A DNA stretch of 64,000 nt, from assembly GCF_000730425.1 (NCBI RefSeq), contig NZ_CP008896.1, positions 62,001-126,000 of the forward strand. Direction: 5' to 3'. The position numbers were made by a program, and so were the translations under genes. Positions 34,537 to 44,066 of the stretch are shown here, one piece after another. Below the pieces are notes generated by a model that made no database searches, was not told where the DNA came from, and worked only from the letters and a program-made list of their open reading frames with translations. Origin of the DNA: Pseudomonas fluorescens (GTDB taxonomy: Bacteria; Pseudomonadota; Gammaproteobacteria; Pseudomonadales; Pseudomonadaceae). Every line of letters begins with the position of its first letter. The first letter of the stretch is position 1.

Positions 34537-35808
34537 TCAAAGGGTTTTGTCGAGCAGCGCCAGGAAGCGGTCGACTTCCTCTTCGGTGTTGAGCAGGCCC
34601 GGCGCGGTGCGCACCACCGGGCCGACGTCGCGGTTCACCGCGTCGCTGACCACGCGGTTGCGCATCAGGTAGGCGGCCACCTTGTCGCTGTCCTGGTTCT
34701 TGACCCGGAAGAAGCTGAAGCCGGCTGACAGCTGTGGGTTGGCCGGGGTGACCAGCTCGATTTGCGATCGCGCCTGCAGGCGGTCCTTGAGGTAGGTGTT
34801 GAGGTGGTGGATGCGCTGCTGGACCTCGGCCTTGCCCAGTTGCAGGTGCAGCTTGAAGGCCTCGTCCAGCGCCCAGCGGTGTTCATAGGCGTGATAGCCG
34901 CCGGGGGAGAAAGAGGTGGCGAAATCGGTGTCTTCGGAGAACGTCGGCATGCTGGGGGTGAGGCTGGTCACTTGCTCCGACGCGGCACACACCAGGCCGG
35001 TGCCCCGTGGCCCGAACATCCATTTATGGGTGCCGGCGATGAAAAAGTCGCAGTGCATGTCCGGGAAGGCCAGGTCTTCGACGCCAAAACCATGCACGCC
35101 GTCGACCACGTAGAGAATGCGGTCGTTTTCGTCGCGTCCCTGGTTGTGGCGCTTGACCAGTTGGCCGATTTCGCCGATGGGCAGCTTCACGCCGCTGCCC
35201 GACTGCACCCAGGTCATGCCCAGCACCCGGGTGTTGGGACGGATGTTGCGCTCGATGGCCGCCAGTACTTCATCGACTGACACTTGGCTGGCATTGGCGA
35301 ACAGCTTGATCTTGCGCACCTGGGTGCCATCGCGCTGGGTGCGCAACGCCAGGATGCTGTCGGTGGAAAAGTGTTCGTGTTCGGTGGTGAGAATTTCCTG
35401 GCCGGGGCGCACGTGGAGGCCGCCGTAGATCATCGCCAGCCCCTCGGTGGTGCTGCCGGTGAGGGCGATCTGGCCGGGTTTGGCTTGCAGGTAACGAGCG
35501 GCCCATTCGCGCACCTGGCCTTCACGTTTCCAGGGCTCCTGCAGGTCCCAATCCATGGTCAGGCCGGGGTTGCGGTCAATGGCGGCGCGGTGGCGCTCAA
35601 TGGCTTCGCGCACTGGCCTTGGGTGTGAGGTGATCAGGAAGTTGGAGAAGTGGATGTAGTTGGGGTCCTGGTCGAACAGCTGACGCAGGCCGGCCCATTT
35701 ATCGGTGGGAGCCTTGGCGCTGGTTGCCTGAGCGTGCAGGCTGGCCCCCAGCGGCAGGCTGGCCGCGAGAAGGCCCGCCTGCTTGAGAAAGGTGCGGCGG
35801 TCGGTCAT
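34537..35808 (-). CDS. pvdN: Periplasmic PLP-dependent enzyme PvdN
   Basis: A class-V aminotransferase-fold protein of about 423 residues with a twin-arginine signal (MTDRRTFLKQAG) followed by a hydrophobic stretch. The PLP lysine is in the AGTHKWMFGP region, and DGVHGFG is a cofactor-contacting segment. PvdN modifies the glutamate side chain of the pyoverdine chromophore to succinamide in the periplasm. The ATG at 35808 overlaps the pvdM stop by four bases (ATGA) and gives the Tat motif directly; an upstream in-frame start at 35889 would overlap pvdM further and put extra residues before the signal. Confidence 0.94.
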   Translation of the reverse strand: MTDRRTFLKQAGLLAASLPLGASLHAQATSAKAPTDKWAGLRQLFDQDPNYIHFSNFLITSHPRPVREAIERHRAAIDRNPGLTMDWDLQEPWKREGQVREWAARYLQAKPGQIALTGSTTEGLAMIYGGLHVRPGQEILTTEHEHFSTDSILALRTQRDGTQVRKIKLFANASQVSVDEVLAAIERNIRPNTRVLGMTWVQSGSGVKLPIGEIGQLVKRHNQGRDENDRILYVVDGVHGFGVEDLAFPDMHCDFFIAGTHKWMFGPRGTGLVCAASEQVTSLTPSMPTFSEDTDFATSFSPGGYHAYEHRWALDEAFKLHLQLGKAEVQQRIHHLNTYLKDRLQARSQIELVTPANPQLSAGFSFFRVKNQDSDKVAAYLMRNRVVSDAVNRDVGPVVRTAPGLLNTEEEVDRFLALLDKTL

Positions 35809-37172
35809 GGCAGTTGCTCGCTTGGCAGCACGCCAGGCTTGGCGGCCTTCTGCACCTGTTCCCACACCCGCAGAAAGTTGCCGCCCCATAGCTTGGCGAT
35901 GTCGGCTTCGGAGTAGCCACGGGTGATCAGCTCGGCGGTCACGTTGCGCACTTCGCTGACATCGTTCCAGCCCTTGACGCCGCCGCCTTCGTTGAAGTCC
36001 GAGGCGATGCCGACGTGGTCGATGCCGATCTTGCGCACGGTGTAGTCGATGGCGTCCCCCAGGTCCTTGAGACTGGCCTTGGGTTCCTCTTCGAGAATCG
36101 CGTAGAGCTCGCTGGCGTACTCGCCGAACTTCTGCTCCGGCCAGGCGGCAATGATCGGGTCGCCGGGCATCAGCGCCATTGCCAGGTTGGGCAGGGACGG
36201 CAGATCGAAACGTGCGCGCAGAGCGTTGAGCTTGTCCTGGATCGGCTGGCTCAGCGGGCGCAGATACCCGCCGAACGCTACCACGTGCACCACGCCGCCA
36301 CTGTTCTTGATCAGTTGCAGTTCTTTGTCGCTGAGGTTGCGCGGGATATCCACCGAGGCGCGGGGCGCGGAGTGGGAGGCGACCATGGGGGTGCGGCTCA
36401 GCTGGGCGACCTGCTCCAGGGCGGTGGTGGACATTTGCGACACGTCGATGATCACGCCCAGGTCGTTCAGGCGCTGCACCGCTTGCTTGCCGATGGCCGA
36501 GAGGCCACCAAGGGCGTCCGGCGAGTCATTGAAAAACGGCAGCGGCCGCGAGGAATCGGCCCAGCTGTTATTGCCGATGTAGCTGAAGCCGAACATGCGC
36601 ATGCCCCGCGCCGTCCACATGTCCAGCAGGTTCAGGTCATGGCCCAGGGGGTAGGCGTTGAGCATGCTGATGAAAATCGCAAACTTGCCCTCGCCATGCA
36701 GGCGGCGAAAGTCGGCAGGGGTATAGGCAATGCCCACCTGGTTGGGAAAGTCGCGGACCATGCCGGCGATGATCTTGTAGCGCACTTCTTGCTGGTGCCG
36801 GGCTTCGTCGACAAAGCCTGGGGTGGGTTTGTGCGGTGCGTTGGGGCCATTCCACAGCTCGGGCCAGCCGAAAATCGTCAGCGCCGCCCCCGACAGGCGC
36901 CCGCGGCTGGCCTTGGCGAGGTCGAACTGGCCACTGCCGTCCTTGTCCGCTTCATGGCCGGCAGTGCCGAAGTCCAGGGGCACGGTGATATGGCTGTCGA
37001 AGGAGAGCAGGCGATCCTGCAGTTCATTGGCCTGCTTGATCACTTCCAGCGGGTAGCCGGCATTGCCGCCAAACCAGTGATTCCAGGCCAGGCCAGCACC
37101 GGCAGCAATCGCCAGGGCCAAGGGCAGGCCGATATATAGAGCCTTTTTCGAACGTGGTTTTGTCATTGCCAT
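35805..37172 (-). CDS. pvdM: Periplasmic dipeptidase-like maturation protein PvdM
   Basis: A membrane-dipeptidase (peptidase M19) family protein of about 455 residues. It begins with a basic stretch and one hydrophobic segment (LYIGLPLALAIAAGAGLAW) that acts as a signal anchor. DSH (FDSHITVPLDF), SHSAPR and HVGIASDFN carry residues of the zinc-binding M19 fold. PvdM is needed for periplasmic chromophore oxidation together with PvdP. Starts at 37172 (MAM) and 37166 (MTK) are both possible; longer ones would run through the PvdS box at 37229-37252 and are rejected. First gene of the pvdMNO operon. Confidence 0.92.
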   Translation of the reverse strand: MAMTKPRSKKALYIGLPLALAIAAGAGLAWNHWFGGNAGYPLEVIKQANELQDRLLSFDSHITVPLDFGTAGHEADKDGSGQFDLAKASRGRLSGAALTIFGWPELWNGPNAPHKPTPGFVDEARHQQEVRYKIIAGMVRDFPNQVGIAYTPADFRRLHGEGKFAIFISMLNAYPLGHDLNLLDMWTARGMRMFGFSYIGNNSWADSSRPLPFFNDSPDALGGLSAIGKQAVQRLNDLGVIIDVSQMSTTALEQVAQLSRTPMVASHSAPRASVDIPRNLSDKELQLIKNSGGVVHVVAFGGYLRPLSQPIQDKLNALRARFDLPSLPNLAMALMPGDPIIAAWPEQKFGEYASELYAILEEEPKASLKDLGDAIDYTVRKIGIDHVGIASDFNEGGGVKGWNDVSEVRNVTAELITRGYSEADIAKLWGGNFLRVWEQVQKAAKPGVLPSEQLP

Positions 37173-37228
37173 CTCAGTCGGTTCGCCTTTGAGGTGCAGG
37201 CGCAAGGGGCCTTTGCTATCTGGGAAGA

Positions 37229-37252
37229 ACGAGCGCAGGTCCGGGAAATTTA
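37229..37252 (-). promoter_or_regulatory. PvdS iron-starvation promoter of pvdMNO
   Basis: Minus-strand TAAAT (37252-37248), 16 bases, CGT (37231-37229), about 57 bases upstream of the pvdM start. It lies back to back with the pvdP box 89 bases away. Confidence 0.88.
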
Positions 37253-37270
37253 AGCCCCCCAACCATCACC

Positions 37271-37300
37271 TGTTGGAGCCGGCTTGCCGGCAATGGCGCT
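37271..37300. repeat. REP-type palindrome
   Basis: This copy reads TGTTGGAGCCGGCTTGCCGG and continues CAATGGCG, sharing the core with the elements at 31804 and 39059. It sits between the divergent pvdM and pvdP promoters. Confidence 0.6.
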
Positions 37301-37340
37301 AGGTCAGGCAGGGAGGCATCGACAGGGCGGCTGCCATCAG

Positions 37341-37364
37341 TAAATTTGCTGCCCGACTAAACGT
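37341..37364 (+). promoter_or_regulatory. PvdS iron-starvation promoter of pvdP
   Basis: TAAAT (37341-37345), 16 bases, CGT (37362-37364), 45 bases before the pvdP ATG and on its strand. Confidence 0.88.
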
Positions 37365-37409
37365 TCTAGCTTGGATAAAGCCTGCCCCAAGGCTGACACA
37401 GGTAGGAAC

Positions 37410-39038
37410 ATGACGATTTCTCGACGAGGGTTTATCGCAGGCCTGGCGCTGACCGGCGCCGCCGTACCTGCAGCCTTTTATGCCCATCGCGAGCTGACGC
37501 GTGAGGAGTTTCCCATCACGCCCGAGGAAGCCACGGTGGACCTGGCGGACACCGCTGGCCAGCAGTTGGCGAACAGCCTGCGCGGGATCTGGAGCGTGCG
37601 CCTTGAGGGCCGTGATGCCGGGCTGCAAGGCCTGCCCCTCGACGATCTGGAACTGTTTCTTGATATTGCGCCGCGTGGCCGTGGGGTGCGTGGCTACCTG
37701 GACACCGCCGGGCAGCTGCGTGGGCAGGGTGAGCCGCGTTACCAGGTGCTGGGTGACCTGGCGCCAGGCGACGCGGCGTTGTTGTACTGGCGGCTGATCG
37801 ACCGCGACTCGCCCGATGGCATGCCGGCCTATGAATTCAAGATGCGCCTGGACGAGGTCTGGGGCAGCTTCGGCAACGCCGGCAGCGGCACCCTCAGCGG
37901 GCAGATCCTCAGCCTCGAGCGACCCCTGGCGTTGCTGGAGCTGGATAACCATTTTGTCGCCACCAAACAGCTGTTCCCCGAGGCCCGCGAACGTATCGGC
38001 CTTAACCCGACGCTGCTGGCATGGTTGATTGCCCCCGAACACCGCCTGTTCCATCAGCTCTGGCACGCCTCGCGGGACCAGTGGCACAAGCTTCCCGAAG
38101 ACAAGCGCAATGCCCTGCGCGGTATTGGCTGGCAGCCCGGGCCACGGGATCAGGAGCGCGACGCCCGTGGTCCGCGCAAGGACCGCAATGGCTCGGGCAT
38201 CGACTTTTTCTTTATGCATCGGCATATGCTCGGCACGGCGCGCTCCATGCAGGACTTGCCGTCCTGGCCACGTTTCCCGCAGCCGCAGCCCGAGCTTGAG
38301 CGTGATCGCCAGGGCTTTGCGCGTTACTTCGACAATCACGATGGCTTTGCACTGCCGCCGACCTGGATGGCCAGTGGTGATGAGCAGTACACCCAGTGGG
38401 TCAGTGACATCAAGGCTGCCGAGACCTACCACAGTAATTTCCAGGCCTGGGAGTCGCAGTACCGCGACCCGCGCTACCTGGCCAAGTTGACCCTGGGCCA
38501 GTTCGGCTCGGAGGTTGAGCTGGGGTTGCACGATTGGCTGCATATGCGCTGGGCCTCGGTGCCGCGCGACCCGTCCAACGGCGCGCCGGTGCCGTTTGCA
38601 CGGGATCCGGCGGATTTTGCGGCACGGTGGTATGAGGCTGAGAATGACTTTCTGGGGGACCCGTTTTCCTCCCATGTGAGCCCGGTGTTCTGGTATTTCC
38701 ACGGCTGGATCGATGACCGGCTGGAGGATTGGTTTCGTGCTCACCAGCGTTTTCATCCAGGTGAACTGAGCCGCCTGGAAGTCAACGGTGTGCCATGGTT
38801 TGCACCGGGGCGCTGGGTCGAGGTGGGGGATCCATGGCTGGGGCCGGATACCCATGGTTGCAGCACCACCCCGGGGTTGCAGATGGGGCGCACCGTGGAG
38901 ATGGATCCGGAGACCATGAAACTGGCCTTGCGCATCACCTTCGGTGCCGATGACGACCGGTTGCAGGACTTGTTCCGCAAGGTGCCGAAGCGGCCGTGGT
39001 ATGCGCGGCATTTGAAGGTCAAGGAACGCACGATTTGA
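37410..39038 (+). CDS. pvdP: Pyoverdine chromophore tyrosinase PvdP
   Basis: A protein of about 542 residues with a twin-arginine signal (MTISRRGFIAGLALTG), so folded export to the periplasm is expected. The His clusters of a binuclear copper tyrosinase are visible: HQLWHASRDQWH, FMHRHMLG and HVSPVFWYFHGW. PvdP oxidises ferribactin to dihydropyoverdine, forming the fluorescent chromophore. The ATG at 37410 was chosen because the Tat motif starts there; the upstream ATG at 37371 would fall only seven bases after the IS box. Divergent from pvdMNO, with a private PvdS promoter. Confidence 0.94.
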   Translation: MTISRRGFIAGLALTGAAVPAAFYAHRELTREEFPITPEEATVDLADTAGQQLANSLRGIWSVRLEGRDAGLQGLPLDDLELFLDIAPRGRGVRGYLDTAGQLRGQGEPRYQVLGDLAPGDAALLYWRLIDRDSPDGMPAYEFKMRLDEVWGSFGNAGSGTLSGQILSLERPLALLELDNHFVATKQLFPEARERIGLNPTLLAWLIAPEHRLFHQLWHASRDQWHKLPEDKRNALRGIGWQPGPRDQERDARGPRKDRNGSGIDFFFMHRHMLGTARSMQDLPSWPRFPQPQPELERDRQGFARYFDNHDGFALPPTWMASGDEQYTQWVSDIKAAETYHSNFQAWESQYRDPRYLAKLTLGQFGSEVELGLHDWLHMRWASVPRDPSNGAPVPFARDPADFAARWYEAENDFLGDPFSSHVSPVFWYFHGWIDDRLEDWFRAHQRFHPGELSRLEVNGVPWFAPGRWVEVGDPWLGPDTHGCSTTPGLQMGRTVEMDPETMKLALRITFGADDDRLQDLFRKVPKRPWYARHLKVKERTI

Positions 39039-39058
39039 CTGACGGCCCCCCGATCAAG

Positions 39059-39090
39059 CTGTAGGAGCCGGCTTGCCGGCGATGGCGTAC
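39059..39090. repeat. REP-type palindrome
   Basis: TGTAGGAGCCGGCTTGCCGG core in the gap between the convergent pvdP and opmQ stops. No T-run terminator is visible in the same gap. Confidence 0.65.
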
Positions 39091-39121
39091 GCAAGACCTG
39101 CAGAGGGCTTGCGGGCCTGAT

Positions 39122-40525
39122 CTACAGGCTTGTTGGTGCCTGCCAACCGCCTCCCAGGGCCTTGTACAGGGCAATGCTCGCCTCCAGCCGCGCCTGGCGC
39201 AGTTGCACGTTCAAGTCCTGGGCGGCATACAGGGTGCGCTGGGTTTCCAGCACCGTGAGCAAGTCTTCCGCGCCGGCTTCGTAGCGGCTCTGGGCGATAC
39301 GGAACGCCGTCTGCGCCTGGTCCAATTCCTCATGCTGCCACTGACGCTGTTCGTCCAGCCGGCGAATGCTGCTCAAGGCTTTTTCCACATCGGCGAAGCC
39401 GTTGATGATCGCCCCGCGATAGGTTTGCAGCAGTTCATCCTGGCGGGCCGTGGCCCTGTCGCGTTCGGCGCTGAGGCGGCCGTTGTTGAAGATCGGTGCG
39501 ACCAGAGCGCCTGTGAGGTCATAGAACGGGTTGCGCAGCATATCGCCAGCCCGGTTGGCGCCGGAGCCCAGATTGGCGGTGAGGGTGACGTTGGGCAGCA
39601 TGGCGGCGCGGGCGACAATGATGTCGGCCTGGGCTGCGGCCAGTTGTGCTTCGGCGCTGGCGATGTCCGGGCGGCGGCTGAGCAGGTCGCTGGGCATGCC
39701 GGCGGCGATGCTCGGCCAGCGCAGTTGGTCAAAGGCCTGGGGCGTCAGGTGCAGTGTTTGCACTGGTTGACCGAGCAGGGCGGCCAGGCTGATCCGTGCG
39801 GCTTCGGCGCGCTGGCGCACTTCCGGCAATTGGCGTTGCTGCGCGGCGACCAGGCTCTTTTGCTGGGCCAGTTCCAGGTGGGTGGCAGAGCCGGCGTCAT
39901 GGCGGGTCTGTACCAGCTTGAGCACGCTCTGCGCATTGGCCAGGTTCAGCTCGGCGATGCGTTGTTGTTCGTGCAAGGCCAGGAGCTGGGTGTAGGTGGT
40001 GGCCACGCCGCTGAGCAGGGTCAATTCCACCGTGGCGCGCTCGAACTCACTGGCGCGCACTGCCAGTTCGGCACTGTCGCGCGCGGCGCGCTTACCGCCC
40101 CAGAAGTCGATCTCGTAGGTGGCTGTCAGGCTGGCATTGAAGTAGTCCACCGCGTCGTTGTTGCTGTTGGTATCCAGCTCGCTGTAGCCGTTGCCGCGCA
40201 GCAGTTTCTGCCGGTTGGCGTTGAGCCCGCCAGTGAGTTCGGGCAGCAGCGGAGCGCCGGCCACCACAGCGCCGGCCTGGGCCTGGCGCACTCGCGCCAT
40301 GGCGCTGGCCAGGTCATAGCTGCCGATACGGGCCTGTTCGATCAGTTGGTCGAGTTGCGGGCTGGCAAAGGCCGTCCACCATTGCTGGTTGACGTGCAGG
40401 GCGTCGGCCTGGCTCGCGGTGTCCCAGGCCACGGGTGGCTGCAGACCGCTGTCCGGACGCGACATCGGGTTGCTGCACGCGGCCAGCAGCAGGCTGGCGA
40501 CGACGAGGGGCAAGTGCGCTTTCAT
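39122..40525 (-). CDS. opmQ: Outer-membrane efflux lipoprotein OpmQ
   Basis: A TolC/NodT-family outer-membrane factor of about 467 residues. The ATG at 40525 gives a lipoprotein signal with lipobox LLAAC, as in NodT-type proteins; an upstream start at 40660 would overlap pvdT. Two related halves with long coiled-coil stretches are visible (repeated DLASAMARVRQAQA-type and QLAAAQADIIVARA-type heptads). With PvdR and PvdT it forms the tripartite pump that secretes and recycles pyoverdine from the periplasm. Last gene of the pvdR-pvdT-opmQ operon, 7 bases after the pvdT stop. Confidence 0.94.
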   Translation of the reverse strand: MKAHLPLVVASLLLAACSNPMSRPDSGLQPPVAWDTASQADALHVNQQWWTAFASPQLDQLIEQARIGSYDLASAMARVRQAQAGAVVAGAPLLPELTGGLNANRQKLLRGNGYSELDTNSNNDAVDYFNASLTATYEIDFWGGKRAARDSAELAVRASEFERATVELTLLSGVATTYTQLLALHEQQRIAELNLANAQSVLKLVQTRHDAGSATHLELAQQKSLVAAQQRQLPEVRQRAEAARISLAALLGQPVQTLHLTPQAFDQLRWPSIAAGMPSDLLSRRPDIASAEAQLAAAQADIIVARAAMLPNVTLTANLGSGANRAGDMLRNPFYDLTGALVAPIFNNGRLSAERDRATARQDELLQTYRGAIINGFADVEKALSSIRRLDEQRQWQHEELDQAQTAFRIAQSRYEAGAEDLLTVLETQRTLYAAQDLNVQLRQARLEASIALYKALGGGWQAPTSL

Positions 40526-40532
40526 AGGGCGA

Positions 40533-42506
40533 TCATTCACTGGTAAGGGCCGTGACCGGGTCGAGCCGGGCAGCTTTGCGGGCTGGCATAAAGCCGAAAA
40601 TGACGCCGGTGACCAGCGCACAGGCGAAGGCGCCCAGGGCAGCGGGCAGCGAGAAAGCAACGGCCACGCTGCTCAGGATCAGCGCGCCACCGACCAGCAA
40701 GGCCAGGCCGATCCCGGTCACTCCGCCGACCACTGTCAGCATCACCGCTTCGGTGAGGAACTGGCGCAGGATGTCCCGTTGCCGGGCGCCGGTGGCCATG
40801 CGGATGCCGATTTCCCGGGTGCGTTCGCGCACGGTCATCAACATGATGTTCATCACGCCGATGCCACCGACCAGCAGCGAGATGGCGGCAATCGAGCCGA
40901 GCATCAGCGACAGGGTGTTCTGGGTCCGGGCCTCGGCCTGGATCATCGCGGCGTTGTTGGTCAGTTCGAAATCGCGCTTGCCGTTGTGCAAGCGCAGCAG
41001 CAACTGCTCGATGGCTTTTTCGGCTTCATGCACTTTGCGCGCGTCGGCGGCGGCAATCACCACGTATTCCGGGTTGTAGCTGCCGAACAGGCGGATACTC
41101 GCGGCGGAGTAGGGGATGGCGATACGGTCGTCGCTGTCCTTGTCGCCGGAACTGGCGCCTTTTTCGGCGAGCACGCCGATCACCTGGAATGGTACGTTTT
41201 CGATCAGGATGTATTGCCCGATGGGGCTGGGCAGGTCCTTGAACAGCTTGTCGCGCACTCGCTTGCCAATCACCGCGACGGTGGCGGCGGCACGTTCGTC
41301 AGCTTCGGTGAAGTAGCTGCCCTCGACCACCGGCCAGTTGAAGATCGCCGGGAAGTTGGTGTCGTTGCCGCCGACGTAGGCCATGTGGTCGACATTGCCG
41401 AAGCGCACCCCGGCCTCCGCGCCATTGACCGGCATGATGCGCTTGACCTGGGGCAGGGCGGCCATGGCCGCGACGTCGTTCATGGTGATAATGCCGGGCG
41501 GCGTGCGCGGGTTTGGGGCCGAGCCGCTGACGTAGAGGATATTGGAGCCAAAGGCGCCCATCTGGGCCATGACCTGGCGCTTGCTGCCTTCGCCCACGGC
41601 CAGCATCACCACCACCGAGGCCACGCCAATAATGATCCCCAGCAAGGTCAGGGCGGTGCGGAAGCGGTTGATCCACATCACCCGCCAGGCCGCCTGTACC
41701 GCATCCAGCAGTTCGCCTTTCCACGCGCCATTGTGCTCGGCGCCGTCGGCCAGGCGCCGGCGCAGGTCCACCGCTTGCAGGGCCTTGGGGTTGGCCTCGG
41801 CGGCAGGTTGGTCGTGGGTGTTGGGGGTGTCGCTGATGATCAGGCCGTCGCGGATTTCGATGATGCGCTTGGCCCGGGCCGCCACTTCACGGTCGTGGGT
41901 GATCAGGATCACCACGTGGCCCTGGCTGGCCAGCTCGTCGAGCAGGGTCATGACCTCGGCGCCACTATGGCTGTCGAGGGCGCCGGTGGGTTCGTCGGCG
42001 AGGATGATATGGCCGCCGTTCATCAAGGCCCGGGCTATCGACACCCGTTGCTGTTGGCCGCCGGACAGTTGGTGTGGGCGGTTGCCGGTGCGCCCGGCCA
42101 GCCCCAGGCGGGTGAGCAGGGCGGCGGCGCGGGCGTGACGCTCGGCGGCGGGCGTGCCGGCGTAGATCGCTGGCATCTCGACGTTTTCCTGGGCCGAGCC
42201 GGAGGGGATCAGGTGGTAGCCCTGGAACACAAAGCCAAAGGCCTCGCGACGTAGCCAGGCCAGTTCGTCGGTGTCCAACTGGGCAACGTTTTCCCCGGCG
42301 AACAGGTAGTGGCCGACGGTGGGGCGGTCGAGGCAGCCGAGGATATTCATCAAGGTCGACTTGCCGGAGCCCGAGGCCCCGACAATCGCCACGAATTCTC
42401 CGGCATGGATCGACAGGTCGATCCCGCGCAGCACGTCGACCTGAGGCGCATCACCACCACCATAGGATTTGCGGATGTCCCGAAGTTCGATCAGCGGCGT
42501 CAACAT
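40533..42506 (-). CDS. pvdT: Pyoverdine efflux ABC transporter PvdT (MacB family)
   Basis: This 657-residue MacB-type protein has an N-terminal ATPase (Walker [10 protein letters not shown], signature LSGGQQQR, Walker [12 protein letters not shown]) and a membrane segment near residue 275. A large periplasmic domain follows, with three C-terminal membrane segments in the FtsX-like region ([20 protein letters not shown]). It powers the PvdRT-OpmQ pump. Its ATG directly abuts the pvdR stop, so the two are coupled. Confidence 0.95.
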   Translation of the reverse strand: MLTPLIELRDIRKSYGGGDAPQVDVLRGIDLSIHAGEFVAIVGASGSGKSTLMNILGCLDRPTVGHYLFAGENVAQLDTDELAWLRREAFGFVFQGYHLIPSGSAQENVEMPAIYAGTPAAERHARAAALLTRLGLAGRTGNRPHQLSGGQQQRVSIARALMNGGHIILADEPTGALDSHSGAEVMTLLDELASQGHVVILITHDREVAARAKRIIEIRDGLIISDTPNTHDQPAAEANPKALQAVDLRRRLADGAEHNGAWKGELLDAVQAAWRVMWINRFRTALTLLGIIIGVASVVVMLAVGEGSKRQVMAQMGAFGSNILYVSGSAPNPRTPPGIITMNDVAAMAALPQVKRIMPVNGAEAGVRFGNVDHMAYVGGNDTNFPAIFNWPVVEGSYFTEADERAAATVAVIGKRVRDKLFKDLPSPIGQYILIENVPFQVIGVLAEKGASSGDKDSDDRIAIPYSAASIRLFGSYNPEYVVIAAADARKVHEAEKAIEQLLLRLHNGKRDFELTNNAAMIQAEARTQNTLSLMLGSIAAISLLVGGIGVMNIMLMTVRERTREIGIRMATGARQRDILRQFLTEAVMLTVVGGVTGIGLALLVGGALILSSVAVAFSLPAALGAFACALVTGVIFGFMPARKAARLDPVTALTSE

Positions 42507-43679
42507 TCAGCCTCCACTGCTTTCGGCGGGGCCGATCAGCAGATGATCGCCTTCGTTGAGGCCATCGAGGATCTGGATGCGCAGGCGATCACTGATACCG
42601 ACCCGCACCTCGCGGTCTTCGATGCTGCCATCCTTGGCCACCACGCGGGCCAGTTGCCTGTCGGGGCGGGTGCTGCCTTGCAGGGCTGCGACGGGGGCGG
42701 TCAGCGCATCGGTGACGCGGTTGGCGACGAAAAATACCTGGGCGGTCATTTCCGCCATCAGCGCGTTGTCGGCGTTGTCCACATCCAGCAGCACGGTGTA
42801 GAGCACCACCCGACCACTGCCGCTCTTGCTCGAACTGCTGGGGCTGCCGCCGCCCTGGCTGGTTTCGTTGAGGGGCTTGGGGGGCACCGGCAGGATCTGG
42901 CGGACGGTGCTGGTCCAGCGCCGGTTGCCACCGCTCAAAGTGGTGAAATAGGCCTGCATGCCGGGTTTGACATGGCCGATATCGGCTTCCGAGACTTCCG
43001 CCCAGACGGTCATGGGCGACAGGTTGGCGATGCGTAGGATCAGTGGCGTTTGCTGCTGGCTGTTGAGGGTCTGGCCTTCGCGGGCGTCGACGGCCACGAC
43101 GGTGCCGGAAATCGGCGCATAGATACGCGTGTAGCCAAGCTCGGCCTGGTCGACCCGCAACGTGGCCTGGGCCTGGCTGATCTGCGCCTTGAACATGTTG
43201 ATGCGTGCCTGGGTGGCGTCCAGTTCGGCCTGGGCGGTCTGCACGTCTTCGTCGCGAGTGGCGCCCCCGGCGGCCAGGCGTTGCTGGCGCTGGTACTTCT
43301 GCCGCGCCAGGCGGTGTTGTGCGTGCTGCTCCTGCAGTTGGGCCTGCAGGTTGGCGATGGAATAACGGGTGGCGTCGAGCTTGGCTTGTTGGGTGGCGGG
43401 ATCGATCTCTACCAGCAGGTCGCCTTCCTTGACCTGGGCGCCGGCTTCCACGTGGATCTTGCGGATCTGCCCGGACGCCTGGGCGCCGACATCGACGTAA
43501 CGCCGTGGTTGCAGGGTGCCGAGGGCGGTCACGCTGCTTTCGATATCGCCCCGGTGTACTTGCAGGGTGGCAAATTTATCCCGGCCGGGCGGGATCAGTT
43601 GCCAGGCGGCGAAGGCGGCCACGGGGATCAGGCAAAGTGCAGCCAGCAGCGCGCGCCGGGTGTGTCGGGGACGGTTCAT
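42507..43679 (-). CDS. pvdR: Pyoverdine efflux membrane-fusion protein PvdR
   Basis: A periplasmic adaptor (HlyD/MacA family) of about 390 residues. It has an N-terminal membrane anchor (LLAALCLIPVAAFAAW), a biotinyl-lipoyl half domain (VEAGAQVKEGDLLVEID), a coiled-coil hairpin rich in Gln and Ala and beta-barrel sequence. The C-terminal region has a Ser/Gly-rich insertion (GGGSPSSSSKSGSG). It links PvdT to OpmQ. The ATG at 43679 is favoured over an in-frame codon at 43718. First gene of the operon, with a PvdS box about 83 bases upstream. Confidence 0.93.
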   Translation of the reverse strand: MNRPRHTRRALLAALCLIPVAAFAAWQLIPPGRDKFATLQVHRGDIESSVTALGTLQPRRYVDVGAQASGQIRKIHVEAGAQVKEGDLLVEIDPATQQAKLDATRYSIANLQAQLQEQHAQHRLARQKYQRQQRLAAGGATRDEDVQTAQAELDATQARINMFKAQISQAQATLRVDQAELGYTRIYAPISGTVVAVDAREGQTLNSQQQTPLILRIANLSPMTVWAEVSEADIGHVKPGMQAYFTTLSGGNRRWTSTVRQILPVPPKPLNETSQGGGSPSSSSKSGSGRVVLYTVLLDVDNADNALMAEMTAQVFFVANRVTDALTAPVAALQGSTRPDRQLARVVAKDGSIEDREVRVGISDRLRIQILDGLNEGDHLLIGPAESSGG

Positions 43680-43761
43680 GCACGGGTTCCAGCCAGGAAA
43701 GTTCGGACCGCCGCTCAATCGCCCGCAGGGGCAGAGACAGGAGCGGGAAGCTGTCAGGTAA

Positions 43762-43785
43762 ACGAGGTATTCGCCCTGAAATTTA
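43762..43785 (-). promoter_or_regulatory. PvdS iron-starvation promoter of pvdRT-opmQ
   Basis: Minus-strand TAAAT (43785-43781), 16 bases, CGT (43764-43762), in the pvdR-pvdA intergenic region and oriented to pvdR. Confidence 0.87.
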
Positions 43786-43855
43786 AGCGCTTACATATGT
43801 CGTTACAGGTGGGCGAAGCGCCAGTATTGGATAGCGGGCGTGAGGCTTTTTAAAT

Positions 43856-43874
43856 CTATATGAGAATCACTATA
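43856..43874. promoter_or_regulatory. Candidate Fur box between pvdR and pvdA
   Basis: The 19 bases ctatatgagaatcactata agree with the classical Fur consensus GATAATGATAATCATTATC at about 12 positions. It lies midway in the 387-base divergent region, between the two PvdS boxes. No other protein-coding signal was seen in this gap. Confidence 0.4.
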
Positions 43875-43956
43875 AATTAGACTGGCCCAAACTGCCATCG
43901 TTGTGCGGCCATGGCAGCCGTCGCCGCGCCTGTCAGGGTGAATCCGGTAGCCGTCT

Positions 43957-43980
43957 TAAATTTTTTTTCATTGTCCTCGT
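43957..43980 (+). promoter_or_regulatory. PvdS iron-starvation promoter of pvdA
   Basis: TAAAT (43957-43961), 16 bases (T-rich), CGT (43978-43980), 86 bases upstream of the pvdA ATG. Confidence 0.87.
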
Positions 43981-44066
43981 TTCCTATCAACACATGGCCT
44001 GTTGTTCAGCAGGCCGCCCAGGCTTTCCCGCCCCACCGCCACGGGGCTTATCCAGAGGACACTGGA

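Noticed and set aside
37173..37262. Longer N terminus for PvdM.
   Set aside because: It would be translated from DNA that includes the -10 and -35 elements of its own PvdS promoter, and it precedes the signal anchor.
40389..42254. Plus-strand open frame opposite pvdT.
   Set aside because: It is a composition artefact antisense to a complete MacB-type gene.
43873..43901. Second possible PvdS box before pvdA (TAAAT ... CGT).
   Set aside because: The spacing is 21 bases, well away from 16; the box at 43957-43980 fits exactly.
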